A DNA stretch of 42,241 nt from Subtercola vilae (GCF_004923255.1 NZ_QYRT01000032.1:1-42241), one strand, 5' to 3'. Counted from the stretch's first letter, positions 30,635-39,641 are shown. Notes: generated from the sequence alone by a model not told the origin. A program made the numbers and translations.

Positions 30635-31842
30635 CCGATGCATCAACCCCCGCATCAACAGACGTCGCGCCCGACCTCGTACGCAGCGCGACACCCGCCG
30701 CCGCGCAAGGCCCTGAGCACGTCACGGTCGCCGTGGCGTACGACGCGATTCTGCTCGCCTCCTTCGGTGGACCCGAAGGCCAAGACGACGTGATTCCCTT
30801 TCTGAAGAACGTCACCCGCGGCCGCGGGATCCCCGAAGAGCGCCTCGAAGAGGTTGCCCACCACTACCGTGCGTTCGGCGGAATCAGCCCGATCAACGAG
30901 CAGAACCGTGAGTTGAAGGCGGCCCTCGAACACGAACTCGCCGCCCGCGGCATCGATCTGCCCGTGCTCTGGGGCAACCGCAACTGGGACCCGTACCTGC
31001 GCGACGCGCTCGTCGAGGCGAACGAGGCCGGCTACACGAAGCTCATCGCCATCGGTACGAGCGCCTACAGCTCGTACTCGAGCTGCCGCCAGTACCGCGA
31101 AGACTACGCGAAGGCGCTCGACGAGACCGGCCTGAACGGCGTCATCCAGATCGACAAGGTGCGTCAGTTCTTCGACCACCCCGGTTTTGTCGCGCCCTTC
31201 ATCGACGGGCTCGCCGACGGCCTGGCCCAGGTGCAACAGGCGCGGCCCGGTATCGACCTCGCCACCGAGGTCGAGGTTCTGTTCACCACGCACTCGATTC
31301 CCTCGAGTGACGCCGACAGGTCTGGTCCGCCCGAGCGCGGTTTCGGGGCGGGCGGCGCGTACGAAGCGCAACACCGGGCGGTGGCCGAGGTCGTGATGGC
31401 CGCGGTCGGGGTGGGTCGTACATCCATGCCCCAGTGGCAGCTCGTCTTTCAGTCACGAAGTGGCCCGCCCACGCAGCCGTGGCTCGAGCCCGACATCAAC
31501 GACGCGATTGGCGAACTGCCCGCACGCGGCATTCGTGCGGTCGTGATCGTTCCGCTCGGATTTGTGAGCGACCACATGGAGGTGAAGTGGGATCTCGACA
31601 ACGAGGCCACCGTGACGGCTGCAGATAACGATTTGTACAGTGTTCGTGTTCCTACCCCCGGGGTGCACAAAAAGTACGTCGAGGGGCTGATTGACTTGGT
31701 GCTCGAACGCGTGAATGGAACACCGACTGCCGAACGCCCTTCGCTGACCGAGCTGGGGCCGTGGTACGACGTGTGTCGTTCGGGCTGCTGCGAGAACGTT
31801 CGCCTCGGCTTCAAGCCGGCTTTGGCTGGTCTGGCACCGTAG
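30631..31842 (+). CDS. hemH: Coproporphyrin ferrochelatase (HemH/CpfC) with [2Fe-2S] cysteines
   Basis: 403 residues. It inserts Fe2+ into coproporphyrin III. The metal-site His is His221 in FTTHSIPSSD and the conserved GFVSDHMEVKWDLD motif is present. C-terminal cysteines Cys382, Cys386 and Cys387 (DVCRSGCCEN) plus Cys152 (YSSYSSCRQY) match the four ligands of the [2Fe-2S] cluster known from actinobacterial ferrochelatases. GTG at 30631 overlaps the hemQ stop, with GGAGG 7 nt upstream. A 30-residue Thr/Ala-rich extension precedes the family core. CpfC and ChdC are adjacent and translationally coupled, consistent with handing over coproheme. Confidence 0.96.
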   Translation: MTDASTPASTDVAPDLVRSATPAAAQGPEHVTVAVAYDAILLASFGGPEGQDDVIPFLKNVTRGRGIPEERLEEVAHHYRAFGGISPINEQNRELKAALEHELAARGIDLPVLWGNRNWDPYLRDALVEANEAGYTKLIAIGTSAYSSYSSCRQYREDYAKALDETGLNGVIQIDKVRQFFDHPGFVAPFIDGLADGLAQVQQARPGIDLATEVEVLFTTHSIPSSDADRSGPPERGFGAGGAYEAQHRAVAEVVMAAVGVGRTSMPQWQLVFQSRSGPPTQPWLEPDINDAIGELPARGIRAVVIVPLGFVSDHMEVKWDLDNEATVTAADNDLYSVRVPTPGVHKKYVEGLIDLVLERVNGTPTAERPSLTELGPWYDVCRSGCCENVRLGFKPALAGLAP

Positions 31843-31880
31843 ATCGCGTTCACCTGGCTGATTCAGACATTCAGCTCACT

Positions 31881-31903
31881 GAACGGGCCCCCAGAACGGG
31901 CCC
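31881..31903. repeat. Direct repeat GAACGGGCCC in the hemH-hemC gap
   Basis: GAACGGGCCC occurs at 31881 and 31894, separated by 3 nt. Since GGGCCC is self-complementary the two copies can also pair as a hairpin. It could serve as terminator of hemH or as operator for hemC. The 97-nt gap otherwise holds no gene. Confidence 0.6.
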
Positions 31904-31939
31904 ACATCGCACCGACACTAACCGAATCGTTTCTCACTG

Positions 31940-32908
31940 ATGCCTCGCACTCTCACCATCGCCACGCGCGGAAGCGCTCTGGCGCTCGCCCAGACGGGCA
32001 TGATCGCCGCTGAGTTGACCCGTTTGACCGGTGTGAACGTGGTCATCACGGTCGTGACGACCGAAGGTGACACTTCGCGGGCGTCTCTGTCGAGCATCGG
32101 TGGCACCGGCGTGTTCGCGAGTGCGCTGCGGGCGGCACTCGTCGCGGGTGAGTGCGATCTCGTCGTTCACTCGCTCAAAGACCTGCCCACGGCGGCGTAC
32201 CCGGGCCTCGTGCTCGGTGCGGTTCCGGGCCGCGAAGACCCGCGCGACGCCCTCATCACGCGGGATGGCCTGACGCTCGCCGAGTTGCCGGAAGGCGCCA
32301 CGATAGGCACGGGGTCGCCCCGACGCGTCGCCCAGCTGCTGAGTCTGAGGCCAGATGCCACTGTTGTCGACATTAGAGGTAATGTCGACACCAGGCTGGC
32401 AAAGGTGTCGAGCGGGGAATTAGACGCTGTGGTGCTTGCTGCCGCGGGGCTGACCAGGCTGGGCAGGCTCGATGCTGTCTCCGAATTCTTCGATCTCGCA
32501 CTGTGGCCGACCGCTCCCGGCCAGGGTGCACTGGCCATCGAAGCGCGCGAGGAGGACAGCATTCCCGAACTGGCACTCATCCAGCATCCCGCCACTCGTA
32601 TTTCGATCGCCGCCGAACGTGCGGTGCTTGCGGCTCTCGAGGCAGGGTGTACGGCACCCATCGGCGCCTCGGCTGCCATCGACGGCGACACGCTGACCCT
32701 CACCGCCGTGGTGTACAGCACAGACGGGTCGAGCGAACTCGGCAGCACGAATTCGGTGAAGCTCCCGGCCGGTTTCTTTGTCTCCGGTGCCGCCGCAGAG
32801 TCCGGTGCCGAGGCAGACGCCCTCGCGGTGGGCCTCGGAACAGACATCGCCCTGCAGCTTCTGAGCGACGGCGCTGGCGAGCTCGCCGAGTTGGGAGCGG
32901 CCTCGTGA
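31940..32908 (+). CDS. hemC: Hydroxymethylbilane synthase (porphobilinogen deaminase)
   Basis: 322 residues. It joins four porphobilinogens into hydroxymethylbilane. The dipyrromethane-anchoring Cys is Cys237 in EAGCTAPIG, the catalytic Asp is Asp81 in HSLKDLP, and the Arg-rich cofactor loops TGSPRR and RGNVDTRL are present. No Shine-Dalgarno is visible before ATG 31940. It overlaps hemD by 4 nt (GTGA), as expected since the product is unstable and passes directly to HemD. Confidence 0.96.
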   Translation: MPRTLTIATRGSALALAQTGMIAAELTRLTGVNVVITVVTTEGDTSRASLSSIGGTGVFASALRAALVAGECDLVVHSLKDLPTAAYPGLVLGAVPGREDPRDALITRDGLTLAELPEGATIGTGSPRRVAQLLSLRPDATVVDIRGNVDTRLAKVSSGELDAVVLAAAGLTRLGRLDAVSEFFDLALWPTAPGQGALAIEAREEDSIPELALIQHPATRISIAAERAVLAALEAGCTAPIGASAAIDGDTLTLTAVVYSTDGSSELGSTNSVKLPAGFFVSGAAAESGAEADALAVGLGTDIALQLLSDGAGELAELGAAS

Positions 32909-33696
32909 GCGACAGCACAACGGGCCCCACCACCACGAAGCCGCTCGCCGGTTGGCGCGTGCTCGTTCCGCGCGGCGGGCCCTGGGGCCACGGCGTCGCC
33001 TCCGACCTTCGCGCCATGGGTGCTGCGCCCACGGTCGCCCCGCTCATCAACTTCGCGCCCACCGAAGACTCTGCTGCGCTCGAGAACGCTCTCGAACGAC
33101 TCGCCACGGGGGCCTTCGACTGGTTGACCGTGACGAGCGCCACCACGGTCGACGTGCTTTCTGCGCATCAGGCGACGGTTCCGGCATCCACTCGTATTGC
33201 CGCAGTCGGCGAGACCACCGCTGCTGCGCTCACGCTGGCGGGGTACAAGGTCGACCTCGTGCCGCTCGAAGACAACTCGGCCACCGGGCTACTGAGCGAG
33301 ATGAAGCAGTTCGAAGAAGCCGGGGCATCGCTTCGCATTCTCACCCTGCGCAGCGCGCTCGCGAAGCCCGTGCTCAGTAACGGCCTCATCAAGCGAGGCC
33401 ATTCGGTCGAATCGGTCATCGCCTATCGCACCATCGGAGTGCCGGTCGACCCCACCATCAAGGCCGACATCGCGGCAGGCCTCTATCGCGCCATTCTCGT
33501 GACCTCCGGCAGCGTTGCCGAGCAGGTCGAGCTGCAGCTCGGGCCGGTTCCGGTGTCGACCATCGTCGCGTGCATTGGGCCGGTGACGGCGCAGGATGCC
33601 CGCTCCTACGGCCTCCGCGTCGACCTGATCGCCGCCGAACGCTCGTCGGTATCGCTCATCAACGCCCTTGTCGAAACGGCTCGCGCCTCTCTGTAG
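32905..33696 (+). CDS. hemD: Uroporphyrinogen III synthase
   Basis: 263 residues from GTG 32905, with GGGAG 7 nt upstream inside hemC. It closes and inverts ring D of hydroxymethylbilane to give uroporphyrinogen III. HemD sequences are weakly conserved; the visible marks are VLVPRGGPWGHGVASDLRAMGA at the start, WLTVTSATTVDVL, IAAVGETTAAAL, and in the second half AILVTSGSVAEQV and IACIGPVTAQDARSYGL. Position directly after hemC supports the call. It is unfused, unlike some actinobacterial HemD proteins that carry an SUMT domain. Confidence 0.92.
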   Translation: MSDSTTGPTTTKPLAGWRVLVPRGGPWGHGVASDLRAMGAAPTVAPLINFAPTEDSAALENALERLATGAFDWLTVTSATTVDVLSAHQATVPASTRIAAVGETTAAALTLAGYKVDLVPLEDNSATGLLSEMKQFEEAGASLRILTLRSALAKPVLSNGLIKRGHSVESVIAYRTIGVPVDPTIKADIAAGLYRAILVTSGSVAEQVELQLGPVPVSTIVACIGPVTAQDARSYGLRVDLIAAERSSVSLINALVETARASL

Positions 33697-33773
33697 CCTC
33701 GCGGGCCGTGACGCGATGGGCATGGATCGACTCTGCCCGTCCCCAATAGGTGCTTACAGCCCTTGCACACGCG

Positions 33774-33779
33774 TAGGGT
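33774..33779 (+). promoter_or_regulatory. -10 hexamer TAGGGT, leaderless start of hemB
   Basis: TAGGGT is followed by 7 nt and ATG 33787. AAGG at 33782 is too near the ATG for a Shine-Dalgarno. This suggests hemB-hemL have a promoter of their own. Confidence 0.5.
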
Positions 33780-33786
33780 TTAAGGC

Positions 33787-34758
33787 ATGAACGTTCGCCC
33801 GCGCCGCCTTCGCGCTACTCCCGCCATGCGCCGACTGGTTGCCGAGACCCGGCTGAACCCGGCCGACCTCGTACTGCCGCTGTTCGTGCGCGAGGGCAGC
33901 GAGCCGCGCCCGCTGAATTCGATGCCCGGTATCCTGCAGCACACCACTGAGAGCGTGCGCGCGGCCGTGAACGAGGCCGCCGACCTGGGGCTCGGTGGCG
34001 TGATGCTGTTCGGTGTTCCCGACGCCAAAGACGCGGTGGGTTCGGGGGCCACCGACTACGACGGCATTCTGAACCAGGCCACGCGTGTGGTGGTCGCCGA
34101 GGTGGGCGATGCGCTCGTGGTGCAGACCGATCTGTGCCTCGACGAGTTCACCGACCACGGCCATTGCGGTGTTCTCGACGCTGACGGGCGGGTCGACAAT
34201 GACGCCACCCTGCTGCGCTACCGCGACATGGCCATTGCCCAGGCCGAATCGGGTTCAGAGCTGCTGGGGCTCTCGGGAATGATGGATGGCCAGGTGGCCG
34301 CTGTGCGCGATGCTCTCGATTCCCAGGGGTTCGAGAACACGGCGATTCTCGCGTACTCGGCCAAGTACGCCTCAGCGTTCTACGGCCCGTTCCGCGAGGC
34401 GGTCGGGTCGACTCTGCGGGGCGACCGCAAGACCTACCAGCAAGACCCGGCCAACCGCCGCGAGGGCCTGCACGAGACCATGCTCGACCTCGAGCAGGGC
34501 GCCGACATCGTCATGGTGAAGCCGGCCATGAGTTACCTCGACGTTCTGGCCGACGTGGCCGCCATGTCGCCGGTTCCGGTGTGGGCCTACCAGGTGTCGG
34601 GCGAGTACGCGATGATCGAAGCCGCGGCAGCGAACGGCTGGATCGATCGTGAACGAGCCATCTTCGAGTCGGTGACGAGCATCCGTCGCGCCGGAGCAGA
34701 CGTCGTGCTCACGTACTACGCGCCCGAGATCGCCCGAACCCTGCGCGAGCAGCCGTAG
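33787..34758 (+). CDS. hemB: Porphobilinogen synthase (delta-aminolevulinic acid dehydratase)
   Basis: 323 residues. It condenses two 5-aminolevulinates to porphobilinogen. Schiff-base lysines are Lys193 ([15 protein letters not shown]) and Lys245 ([10 protein letters not shown]). The metal loop reads [14 protein letters not shown]: Cys117, Asp119, Cys127, so the three-Cys zinc site is reduced to two Cys plus Asp, an arrangement between zinc and magnesium types. The usual APS-DMMDG stretch reads LSGMMDG. ATG 33787 begins at the family start ([15 protein letters not shown]). The stop codon lies in the first unit of a 17-nt triple repeat. Confidence 0.96.
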   Translation: MNVRPRRLRATPAMRRLVAETRLNPADLVLPLFVREGSEPRPLNSMPGILQHTTESVRAAVNEAADLGLGGVMLFGVPDAKDAVGSGATDYDGILNQATRVVVAEVGDALVVQTDLCLDEFTDHGHCGVLDADGRVDNDATLLRYRDMAIAQAESGSELLGLSGMMDGQVAAVRDALDSQGFENTAILAYSAKYASAFYGPFREAVGSTLRGDRKTYQQDPANRREGLHETMLDLEQGADIVMVKPAMSYLDVLADVAAMSPVPVWAYQVSGEYAMIEAAAANGWIDRERAIFESVTSIRRAGADVVLTYYAPEIARTLREQP

Positions 34759-34797
34759 TTTTCGAGCAGCCCTAGTTTTCGGGCAGCCCCAGTTTTG
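34747..34797. repeat. Three 17-nt tandem units between hemB and hemL
   Basis: GAGCAGCCGTAGTTTTC (34747), GAGCAGCCCTAGTTTTC (34764) and GGGCAGCCCCAGTTTTG (34781) are head-to-tail copies differing at one to four positions. The first includes the hemB stop TAG; the second still carries TAG; the third reaches the hemL ribosome-binding region. Confidence 0.95.
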
Positions 34798-34812
34798 AGA
34801 GAGGCCACCACC

Positions 34813-36201
34813 GTGTCTGAGTCTGACGTTCTGTTCGCCCGCGCGAGCCTGTCGATCCCGGGGGGCGTGAACTCGCCGGTGCGGGCGTTCCGCTCGGTGG
34901 GCGGCACTCCGCGGTTCATGGTGAAGGCGTCGGGGGCGCACGTGACCGACGCCGACGGGGTCGAATACGTCGACCTCGTGAACTCATGGGGGCCGGCCAT
35001 TCTGGGGCACGCGCACCCCGAGGTGATTCAGGCGGTTCAGGATGCCGCGGCCAGGGGCCTCTCGTTCGGGGCCAGCACCCCTGGCGAGACCGAACTGGCC
35101 GAGGCCATTCGTTTGCGCGTCACGGCGGGCGGGCTCTCACCGGTTGAGAAGGTTCGGCTGGTCTCCACCGGAACCGAGGCCACCATGACGGCCATCCGTC
35201 TCGCCCGCGGGTTCACCGGGCGTGACCTGCTGGTGAAGTTCGCCGGGCACTACCACGGGCACTCCGACTCGCTGCTGGCCGAGGCCGGTTCGGGTCTGGC
35301 GACGCTGGCGCTGCCCGGTTCGGCAGGGGTGACGGCGGCGACCGCCGCGCAGACACTCGTGCTGCCGTACAACGACCTCGACGCCGTGCGCGAGGTGTTC
35401 GCCGCCTACCCCGGTCAGATCGCCGCGTTCATCACCGAGGCCGCTGCCGCGAACATGGGGGTCGTGGCGCCCGACCCCGGGTTCAATGCTGCGCTGGCCG
35501 GTATCGCGCACGAGAACGGTGCGTTGCTGATCGTCGACGAGGTGCTGACGGGGTTCCGTGTGAGCGCCGCCGGGTGGTGGGGGCTCGAGGTGGGCGGGGG
35601 CAGTGTCACAGGCAGCGCGGATGCCCGTGACCTCGGTGCCGACCTGGCCTACCAGCCCGACCTCTTCACCTTCGGCAAGGTCGTCGGCGGCGGAATGCCC
35701 CTGGCGGCCCTCGGCGGGCGGGCAGACATCATGGACTACCTGGCCCCTCTCGGCCCGGTCTACCAGGCGGGAACACTGAGCGGCAACCCGGTGGCTGTGG
35801 CCGCGGGCCTTGCGACACTGAGGCTCGCCGATGCTTCGGTGTACGCCACGCTCGACAGTGCGGCATCCATCGTCTCGGCCGCCGTTTCAGAGGCGCTGAG
35901 TGCCGAAGGCGTTGCGCACACGGTGCAGCGCGCCGGCAACCTGTTCAGCTTCGCGTTCGGCGAGTGGCCGAGCGGGCGCGCCTTCGCTGGCCCCCGAACG
36001 TACGCCGAGGTTCAGCAGCAGCAGTCGTTCCGGTACGCGCCGTTCTTCCACCACATGCTCGACGCCGGTGTCTCACTGCCACCGTCGGTGTTCGAGGCCT
36101 GGTTCGTGTCGGCGGCGTACGACGACGCGGCTCTCGAGCGCATCGTGTCGGCCCTTCCGGGCGCGGCTCGCGCCGCTGCCGCGGTTTCACCGGCAGACTA
36201 G
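34813..36201 (+). CDS. hemL: Glutamate-1-semialdehyde 2,1-aminomutase
   Basis: 462 residues. PLP enzyme that converts glutamate-1-semialdehyde (from HemA) to 5-aminolevulinate. The PLP lysine is Lys289 in [21 protein letters not shown] binds the cofactor; [10 protein letters not shown] and [11 protein letters not shown] are family signatures. An extra loop of about 20 residues ([19 protein letters not shown]) lies just before the PLP lysine block. GTG 34813 has GAGAGAGG 8 nt upstream; the open frame begins six codons earlier with a TTG that is not needed. HemL closes the pathway cluster; a small PH-like gene follows after 4 nt. Confidence 0.96.
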   Translation: MSESDVLFARASLSIPGGVNSPVRAFRSVGGTPRFMVKASGAHVTDADGVEYVDLVNSWGPAILGHAHPEVIQAVQDAAARGLSFGASTPGETELAEAIRLRVTAGGLSPVEKVRLVSTGTEATMTAIRLARGFTGRDLLVKFAGHYHGHSDSLLAEAGSGLATLALPGSAGVTAATAAQTLVLPYNDLDAVREVFAAYPGQIAAFITEAAAANMGVVAPDPGFNAALAGIAHENGALLIVDEVLTGFRVSAAGWWGLEVGGGSVTGSADARDLGADLAYQPDLFTFGKVVGGGMPLAALGGRADIMDYLAPLGPVYQAGTLSGNPVAVAAGLATLRLADASVYATLDSAASIVSAAVSEALSAEGVAHTVQRAGNLFSFAFGEWPSGRAFAGPRTYAEVQQQQSFRYAPFFHHMLDAGVSLPPSVFEAWFVSAAYDDAALERIVSALPGAARAAAAVSPAD

Positions 36202-36205
36202 GGGC

Positions 36206-36592
36206 ATGTCAGTTCTGTTCGTGCATCCCGATCGCCTCGAGATCAGGTTGACGCGAGCCGAGAAGATCATGGCGCTGAGGCGCAGCGACATCGAGGTGCC
36301 GCTCGAGAACATCCGGGCCGCCGTGCTCACCGACGACCCGTGGGTGTGGGTGCGCGGCATCCGGGCTCCCGGAACGGCCGTGCCGCTGACGCTCGCCATC
36401 GGGTCGTGGAAGTACCACGACGGCAAAGACTTTCTGCTCATCAAAGGCACGCGTACGTCGGTGGTGATCGACCTCGAGAACTCGGAGTTCTCGCGCATCA
36501 TCGTGACGACGAAGCACTCGCTCACGCTGCTGCGCGCCCTCCGCCTGCCGCCGCTCGAGGCCGCCGACCCCACCGCGATCGCCGCAGACTAG
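36206..36592 (+). CDS. Small conserved-type protein, PH-like beta barrel suspected
   Basis: 128 residues from ATG 36206, four bases after the hemL stop, so translationally coupled; AGGGG precedes it at short spacing. The sequence alternates beta strands (VLFVHPDRLEIRLT, VPLENIRAAVLTD, TLAIGSWKYHDGKDFLLIKGTRTSVVIDL) and ends with one helix (HSLTLLRALRLPP). This is the pattern of bacterial PH-like domains. There is no membrane helix or catalytic motif. I do not recognise a named family. A link to heme synthesis is suggested only by its place in the operon. Confidence 0.7.
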   Translation: MSVLFVHPDRLEIRLTRAEKIMALRRSDIEVPLENIRAAVLTDDPWVWVRGIRAPGTAVPLTLAIGSWKYHDGKDFLLIKGTRTSVVIDLENSEFSRIIVTTKHSLTLLRALRLPPLEAADPTAIAAD

Positions 36593-36604
36593 CTCTACCC
36601 GGTA

Positions 36605-36629
36605 CCCGCCGCCCCTTTTTGCCGGCGGG
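36605..36629. terminator. Hairpin with internal T-run at the end of the heme operon
   Basis: CCCGCCG pairs with CGGCGGG across an 11-nt loop that contains TTTTT. It lies 13 nt after the PH-like gene stop and 10 nt from the 3' end of the convergent oxidoreductase gene. The T-run is in the loop rather than after the stem, so factor-independent action is uncertain. Confidence 0.55.
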
Positions 36630-36638
36630 GTGCGCGGG

Positions 36639-37709
36639 TCAGGCGCGCACGTCGACGACGGTGCGACCGCGAACCGAGCCGGCGAGGATACGAGAGCCCG
36701 CGCCGGCCGGGCCGAGCACGTCGGTGAGGCCGATGGTGTTGGTCATCGAGTCGAGCAGGGCCGGGTCGAGCTCGGCGGCGAGGGCGGCCCAGGCTTCTTC
36801 GCGAAGGGCAATGGGTGCTTCGACAGAGTTCGCGCCCGTGAGCGTCACCCCGCGCAGAATGAACGGCATCACGGTGAGCGGCAGGTCGGCGCCCTGGGCG
36901 AGCCCGCAGCTCACGACGGCGCCGCCGTAGTTCGTCTGGGCGACGATGTTCGCAAGCGTCGTGCTGCCCACCGAGTCGATGGCGCCGGCCCAGCGCTGCT
37001 TCTGCAGCGGCTTGCCCGGGTCGGCCAGTTCTGAGCGGTTGAGCAGGGTGGTGGCTCCGAGGCTCCGCAGGTAGTCGCCTTCGGTGTCTGCCCGCCCGGT
37101 CGAGGCGGTGACGCTGTAGCCGCGCCCGGCGAGCAGCGCGATGGCGACCGAGCCCACGCCGCCGGCGGCTCCGGTGACGAGAATCTCGCCCGACGACGGC
37201 TGGATGCCCAGCTTCTCGAGTGCGAGCACTCCGATCATCGCGGTGAAGCCGGCGGTGCCGATGGCGGCCGCCCGCTTGGCGGTGAGCCCTGCGGGCAGCT
37301 TCACGAGGGCATCCGGGCGCACCCGCGCGCGTTCAGAGAAGCCTCCGAAGAACTTCTCGCCGATGCCATCGCCGTTCAGGATGACGTGGTCTCCGGGTGC
37401 GAACCGGGCACTGGCCTGGCTGGTCGCGCCACCCGAGCCGCTTGCATCACCAGCATCATCTGCATCGCCCGCGCCGCCCTCGTCGACCGAAACGACGGTG
37501 CCCACGAGGTCGATGCCGGGGATGAGCGGAAAGCTGCGCACGACCCCGCGCGACCCGGCGAGGGCCAGCCCGTCTTTGTAGTTGACGCTCGAATACTCGA
37601 CGGCGATGGTCACGGCACCGGGTTGCAGAAAGTCGTCGTCGACGGTTCGCAGTTCGGCGGTGCCCGGCTCTGCAGGCGTGTCTTCGGTGACCACAATGCT
37701 TCTGAACAT
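36639..37709 (-). CDS. AcuI/YhdH-type NADPH-dependent quinone oxidoreductase
   Basis: 356 residues, medium-chain dehydrogenase/reductase family without zinc ligands. N-terminal VNYKDGLALAGSRGVVRSFPLIPGIDLVGTV is the YhdH/AcuI signature; the Rossmann site is ILVTGAAGGVGSVAIALLAGRGY; a C-terminal substrate-side stretch is AGAIDSVGSTTLANIV. Members reduce acrylyl-CoA or quinones with NADPH. An Asp/Gly/Ser-rich insertion (about 77-101) interrupts the catalytic domain after VVSVDEGG. ATG 37709 has TAGGCT 6 nt upstream, which fits a leaderless mRNA. It stands alone between convergent and same-strand neighbours. Confidence 0.92.
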   Translation of the reverse strand: MFRSIVVTEDTPAEPGTAELRTVDDDFLQPGAVTIAVEYSSVNYKDGLALAGSRGVVRSFPLIPGIDLVGTVVSVDEGGAGDADDAGDASGSGGATSQASARFAPGDHVILNGDGIGEKFFGGFSERARVRPDALVKLPAGLTAKRAAAIGTAGFTAMIGVLALEKLGIQPSSGEILVTGAAGGVGSVAIALLAGRGYSVTASTGRADTEGDYLRSLGATTLLNRSELADPGKPLQKQRWAGAIDSVGSTTLANIVAQTNYGGAVVSCGLAQGADLPLTVMPFILRGVTLTGANSVEAPIALREEAWAALAAELDPALLDSMTNTIGLTDVLGPAGAGSRILAGSVRGRTVVDVRA

Positions 37710-37715
37710 GCCAAA

Positions 37716-37721
37716 AGCCTA
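37716..37721 (-). promoter_or_regulatory. -10 hexamer TAGGCT, leaderless start of the AcuI/YhdH-like gene
   Basis: On the minus strand TAGGCT is followed by TTTGGC and ATG at 37709. No Shine-Dalgarno is present. Confidence 0.55.
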
Positions 37722-37735
37722 CGCCGCGAAAGGGC

Positions 37736-38554
37736 TCAGGTGACGTCGCGCCGCCAGCTTGTGAAGAAGCCCAGAAAGCTCGCAACGACGGCGTAGGCGA
37801 GCAAGACGAGCGCACCCTGCCACCAGTCGAGGCCCACAACGGTCGGGGCTGTGAGCGAGTAGAAGCTGGAGCCGACAAGGGCGTCACTGGCCGACCCGGG
37901 GAGATACTGCCCGATCTGGGCGGTGACGTCGGTGAGGCCCGAGGCGAAGCGCAGGATTGGTTCGACGAACTGGGTGAACGCCAGCACGATGACGATGGCC
38001 GCCACCTGGCTGGGAATGAGTACGCCGAGGCCGACTCCGACCGAGCACCAGAGGGCCATGGCGAGAACGGCTCGGCCGGCCAGCGCCCAGATGGCGGGGT
38101 CGGTGAGCCGGGCATCCTGTGAGAACAGGGCCATGACACCCGAACCGGCGCCGATGGAGGAGGCCATTGCGAGAACGCCGAACAGCCCGCCGAACACGGT
38201 GAGGGCAACGAGCTTGGCGACGAGGATGCGGCCGCGGCGGGGCATCGCCAGAAAAGTGGGGGTCAGGGTTTTGTGCCGAAACTCTGACGTGGTGACAAGG
38301 GCGCCGAGCAGCACGGGAAACACGTAGCCGATCGACGAACCGAAGCTGTAGATGAGCGGTGCGCGCTGGGCATCGGTGATCTGCGGGCCGCGGCTGCCGC
38401 CCACTGAAGCCAGAATGGCGGTGAGGCCGCCGGCGACGAGGGCTACATAGACGATCATGATGAGGGCGAGCATCCACCAGAGCCGTGTGGTGGTGATCTT
38501 GGTGAACTCGGCGTGGATGGCGTGGCCGAGCTGGCGCACGGGTTGCTCGCTCAC
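37736..38554 (-). CDS. ABC-2 type transporter permease
   Basis: 272 residues with about six membrane helices, in the ABC-2 layout: an amphipathic N-terminus (HAIHAEFTKITTTRLWW), helix 1, a long loop, then TTSEFRHKTLTPTFLAMPRRGRILVAKL, the coupling-type segment seen in export permeases of unknown substrate. GTG 38554 overlaps the ATPase stop (GTGA), with GAGGGAG 4 nt upstream. It forms an exporter with the ATPase encoded just upstream. The substrate is unknown. Confidence 0.92.
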   Translation of the reverse strand: MSEQPVRQLGHAIHAEFTKITTTRLWWMLALIMIVYVALVAGGLTAILASVGGSRGPQITDAQRAPLIYSFGSSIGYVFPVLLGALVTTSEFRHKTLTPTFLAMPRRGRILVAKLVALTVFGGLFGVLAMASSIGAGSGVMALFSQDARLTDPAIWALAGRAVLAMALWCSVGVGLGVLIPSQVAAIVIVLAFTQFVEPILRFASGLTDVTAQIGQYLPGSASDALVGSSFYSLTAPTVVGLDWWQGALVLLAYAVVASFLGFFTSWRRDVT

Positions 38555-39465
38555 AGGGCTCCCTCTTCGCCGACGAGCGCGAGAAACGAGTCTTCGAGGC
38601 CGGTGCGTTTCTGCGAGAGCGAGCTGAGGGTGACTCCGGCGTCGAAGGCGGTGCGTCCGACAGCCTCGGCATCAGCGTTCTCTACGATGACGCCTCCTCG
38701 CAGGCTGCTGAAGTGGTAGCCGGCGGCGGTGAGGGCCAGCTGTAGGGCGACGCGGTCGGGGGCATCCACAATCACCTGCCGGGTTTCGGTCATGTCGAGG
38801 CTGGCGAGTGAGCCGCGGTGGATGAGGGTGCCGTGCGCGATGATGACGACCTCGTCGACGCTCTGCTGCACCTCTGAGAGAAGGTGTGAGCTCACGAGAA
38901 TGGTGCGGCCTTCGGCGGCGAGCTGGCGAAGAAACAGGCGGATCCACCGGATGCCCTCCGGGTCTAACCCGTTGATGGGCTCGTCGAGCACCAGCACACT
39001 CGGGTCGCCCAGCAGTGCGCTCGCGAGGCCGAGTCGTTGCCTCATGCCGAGGGAGTAGCCCCCGACGCGGCGCGAGCCGTACTGTTCGAGCCCGACCTGC
39101 TCGAGAACGACGCCCACGCGCTGGCGGGGTAGGCCAGCGGCCTGGGCGTAGACGCGCAGGTGGTCGGCGGCTGTGCGGCCCGGGTGAAAACTTGCGGCCT
39201 CGAGCGCGGAACCCACCGTGCTCAGCGGGTGCGCGAGCGAGCGGTACGAGACGCCGCCGAAGGTGGCGGTGCCCGAGGTGGGCGCCACGAGCCCGAGCAG
39301 CATGCGCAGGGTTGTGGTCTTGCCGGCGCCGTTGGGGCCCAGAAAACCGGTGATCTGCCCTGGTTCGACGGTGAACGACAGGTCTGACACGGCGTCGACG
39401 GAGCCGGAACCCGAGCCGAAGCGCTTCGTCAAGTGGGTGAATTCGATGGTGACGCCGGCGGGCAT
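38551..39465 (-). CDS. ABC transporter ATP-binding protein
   Basis: 304 residues. Walker A GPNGAGKTTTLRMLLG, signature SLGMRQRLGLASALLG, Walker B VLVLDEPINGLDPEG, and the switch-region His in ILVSSHLLSEVQQSVDEV are all intact. It belongs to the single-domain ATPases paired with ABC-2 permeases. ATG 39465 (MPAGVTIEFTHLTKRFG) was chosen over a longer frame because GAGAGG lies 6 nt before it. The gene pair forms its own transcription unit, divergent from the LssY-C gene across 176 nt. Confidence 0.94.
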   Translation of the reverse strand: MPAGVTIEFTHLTKRFGSGSGSVDAVSDLSFTVEPGQITGFLGPNGAGKTTTLRMLLGLVAPTSGTATFGGVSYRSLAHPLSTVGSALEAASFHPGRTAADHLRVYAQAAGLPRQRVGVVLEQVGLEQYGSRRVGGYSLGMRQRLGLASALLGDPSVLVLDEPINGLDPEGIRWIRLFLRQLAAEGRTILVSSHLLSEVQQSVDEVVIIAHGTLIHRGSLASLDMTETRQVIVDAPDRVALQLALTAAGYHFSSLRGGVIVENADAEAVGRTAFDAGVTLSSLSQKRTGLEDSFLALVGEEGAL

Positions 39466-39629
39466 CAGGTTCCTCTCGGTGCACGACAGGGTGAAACTGC
39501 GAACACATCGCGTGCGGGTGGGTGCCTCCACCTTAGGGGGTGGGGGCTCCTCGGCGCACGGTCGTGAGGGCGCGGCTGCCTGGCCTCAGCCGAGGGTGTC
39601 CGCCCGGTGTTTTCGCGGCGTGTTTGCCA

Positions 39630-39635
39630 TACGGT
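39630..39635 (+). promoter_or_regulatory. -10 hexamer TACGGT, leaderless start of the LssY-C gene
   Basis: TACGGT is followed by TGAAGC and ATG 39642. It is identical to the hexamer used before the MBL-fold gene. Confidence 0.55.
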
Positions 39636-39641
39636 TGAAGC

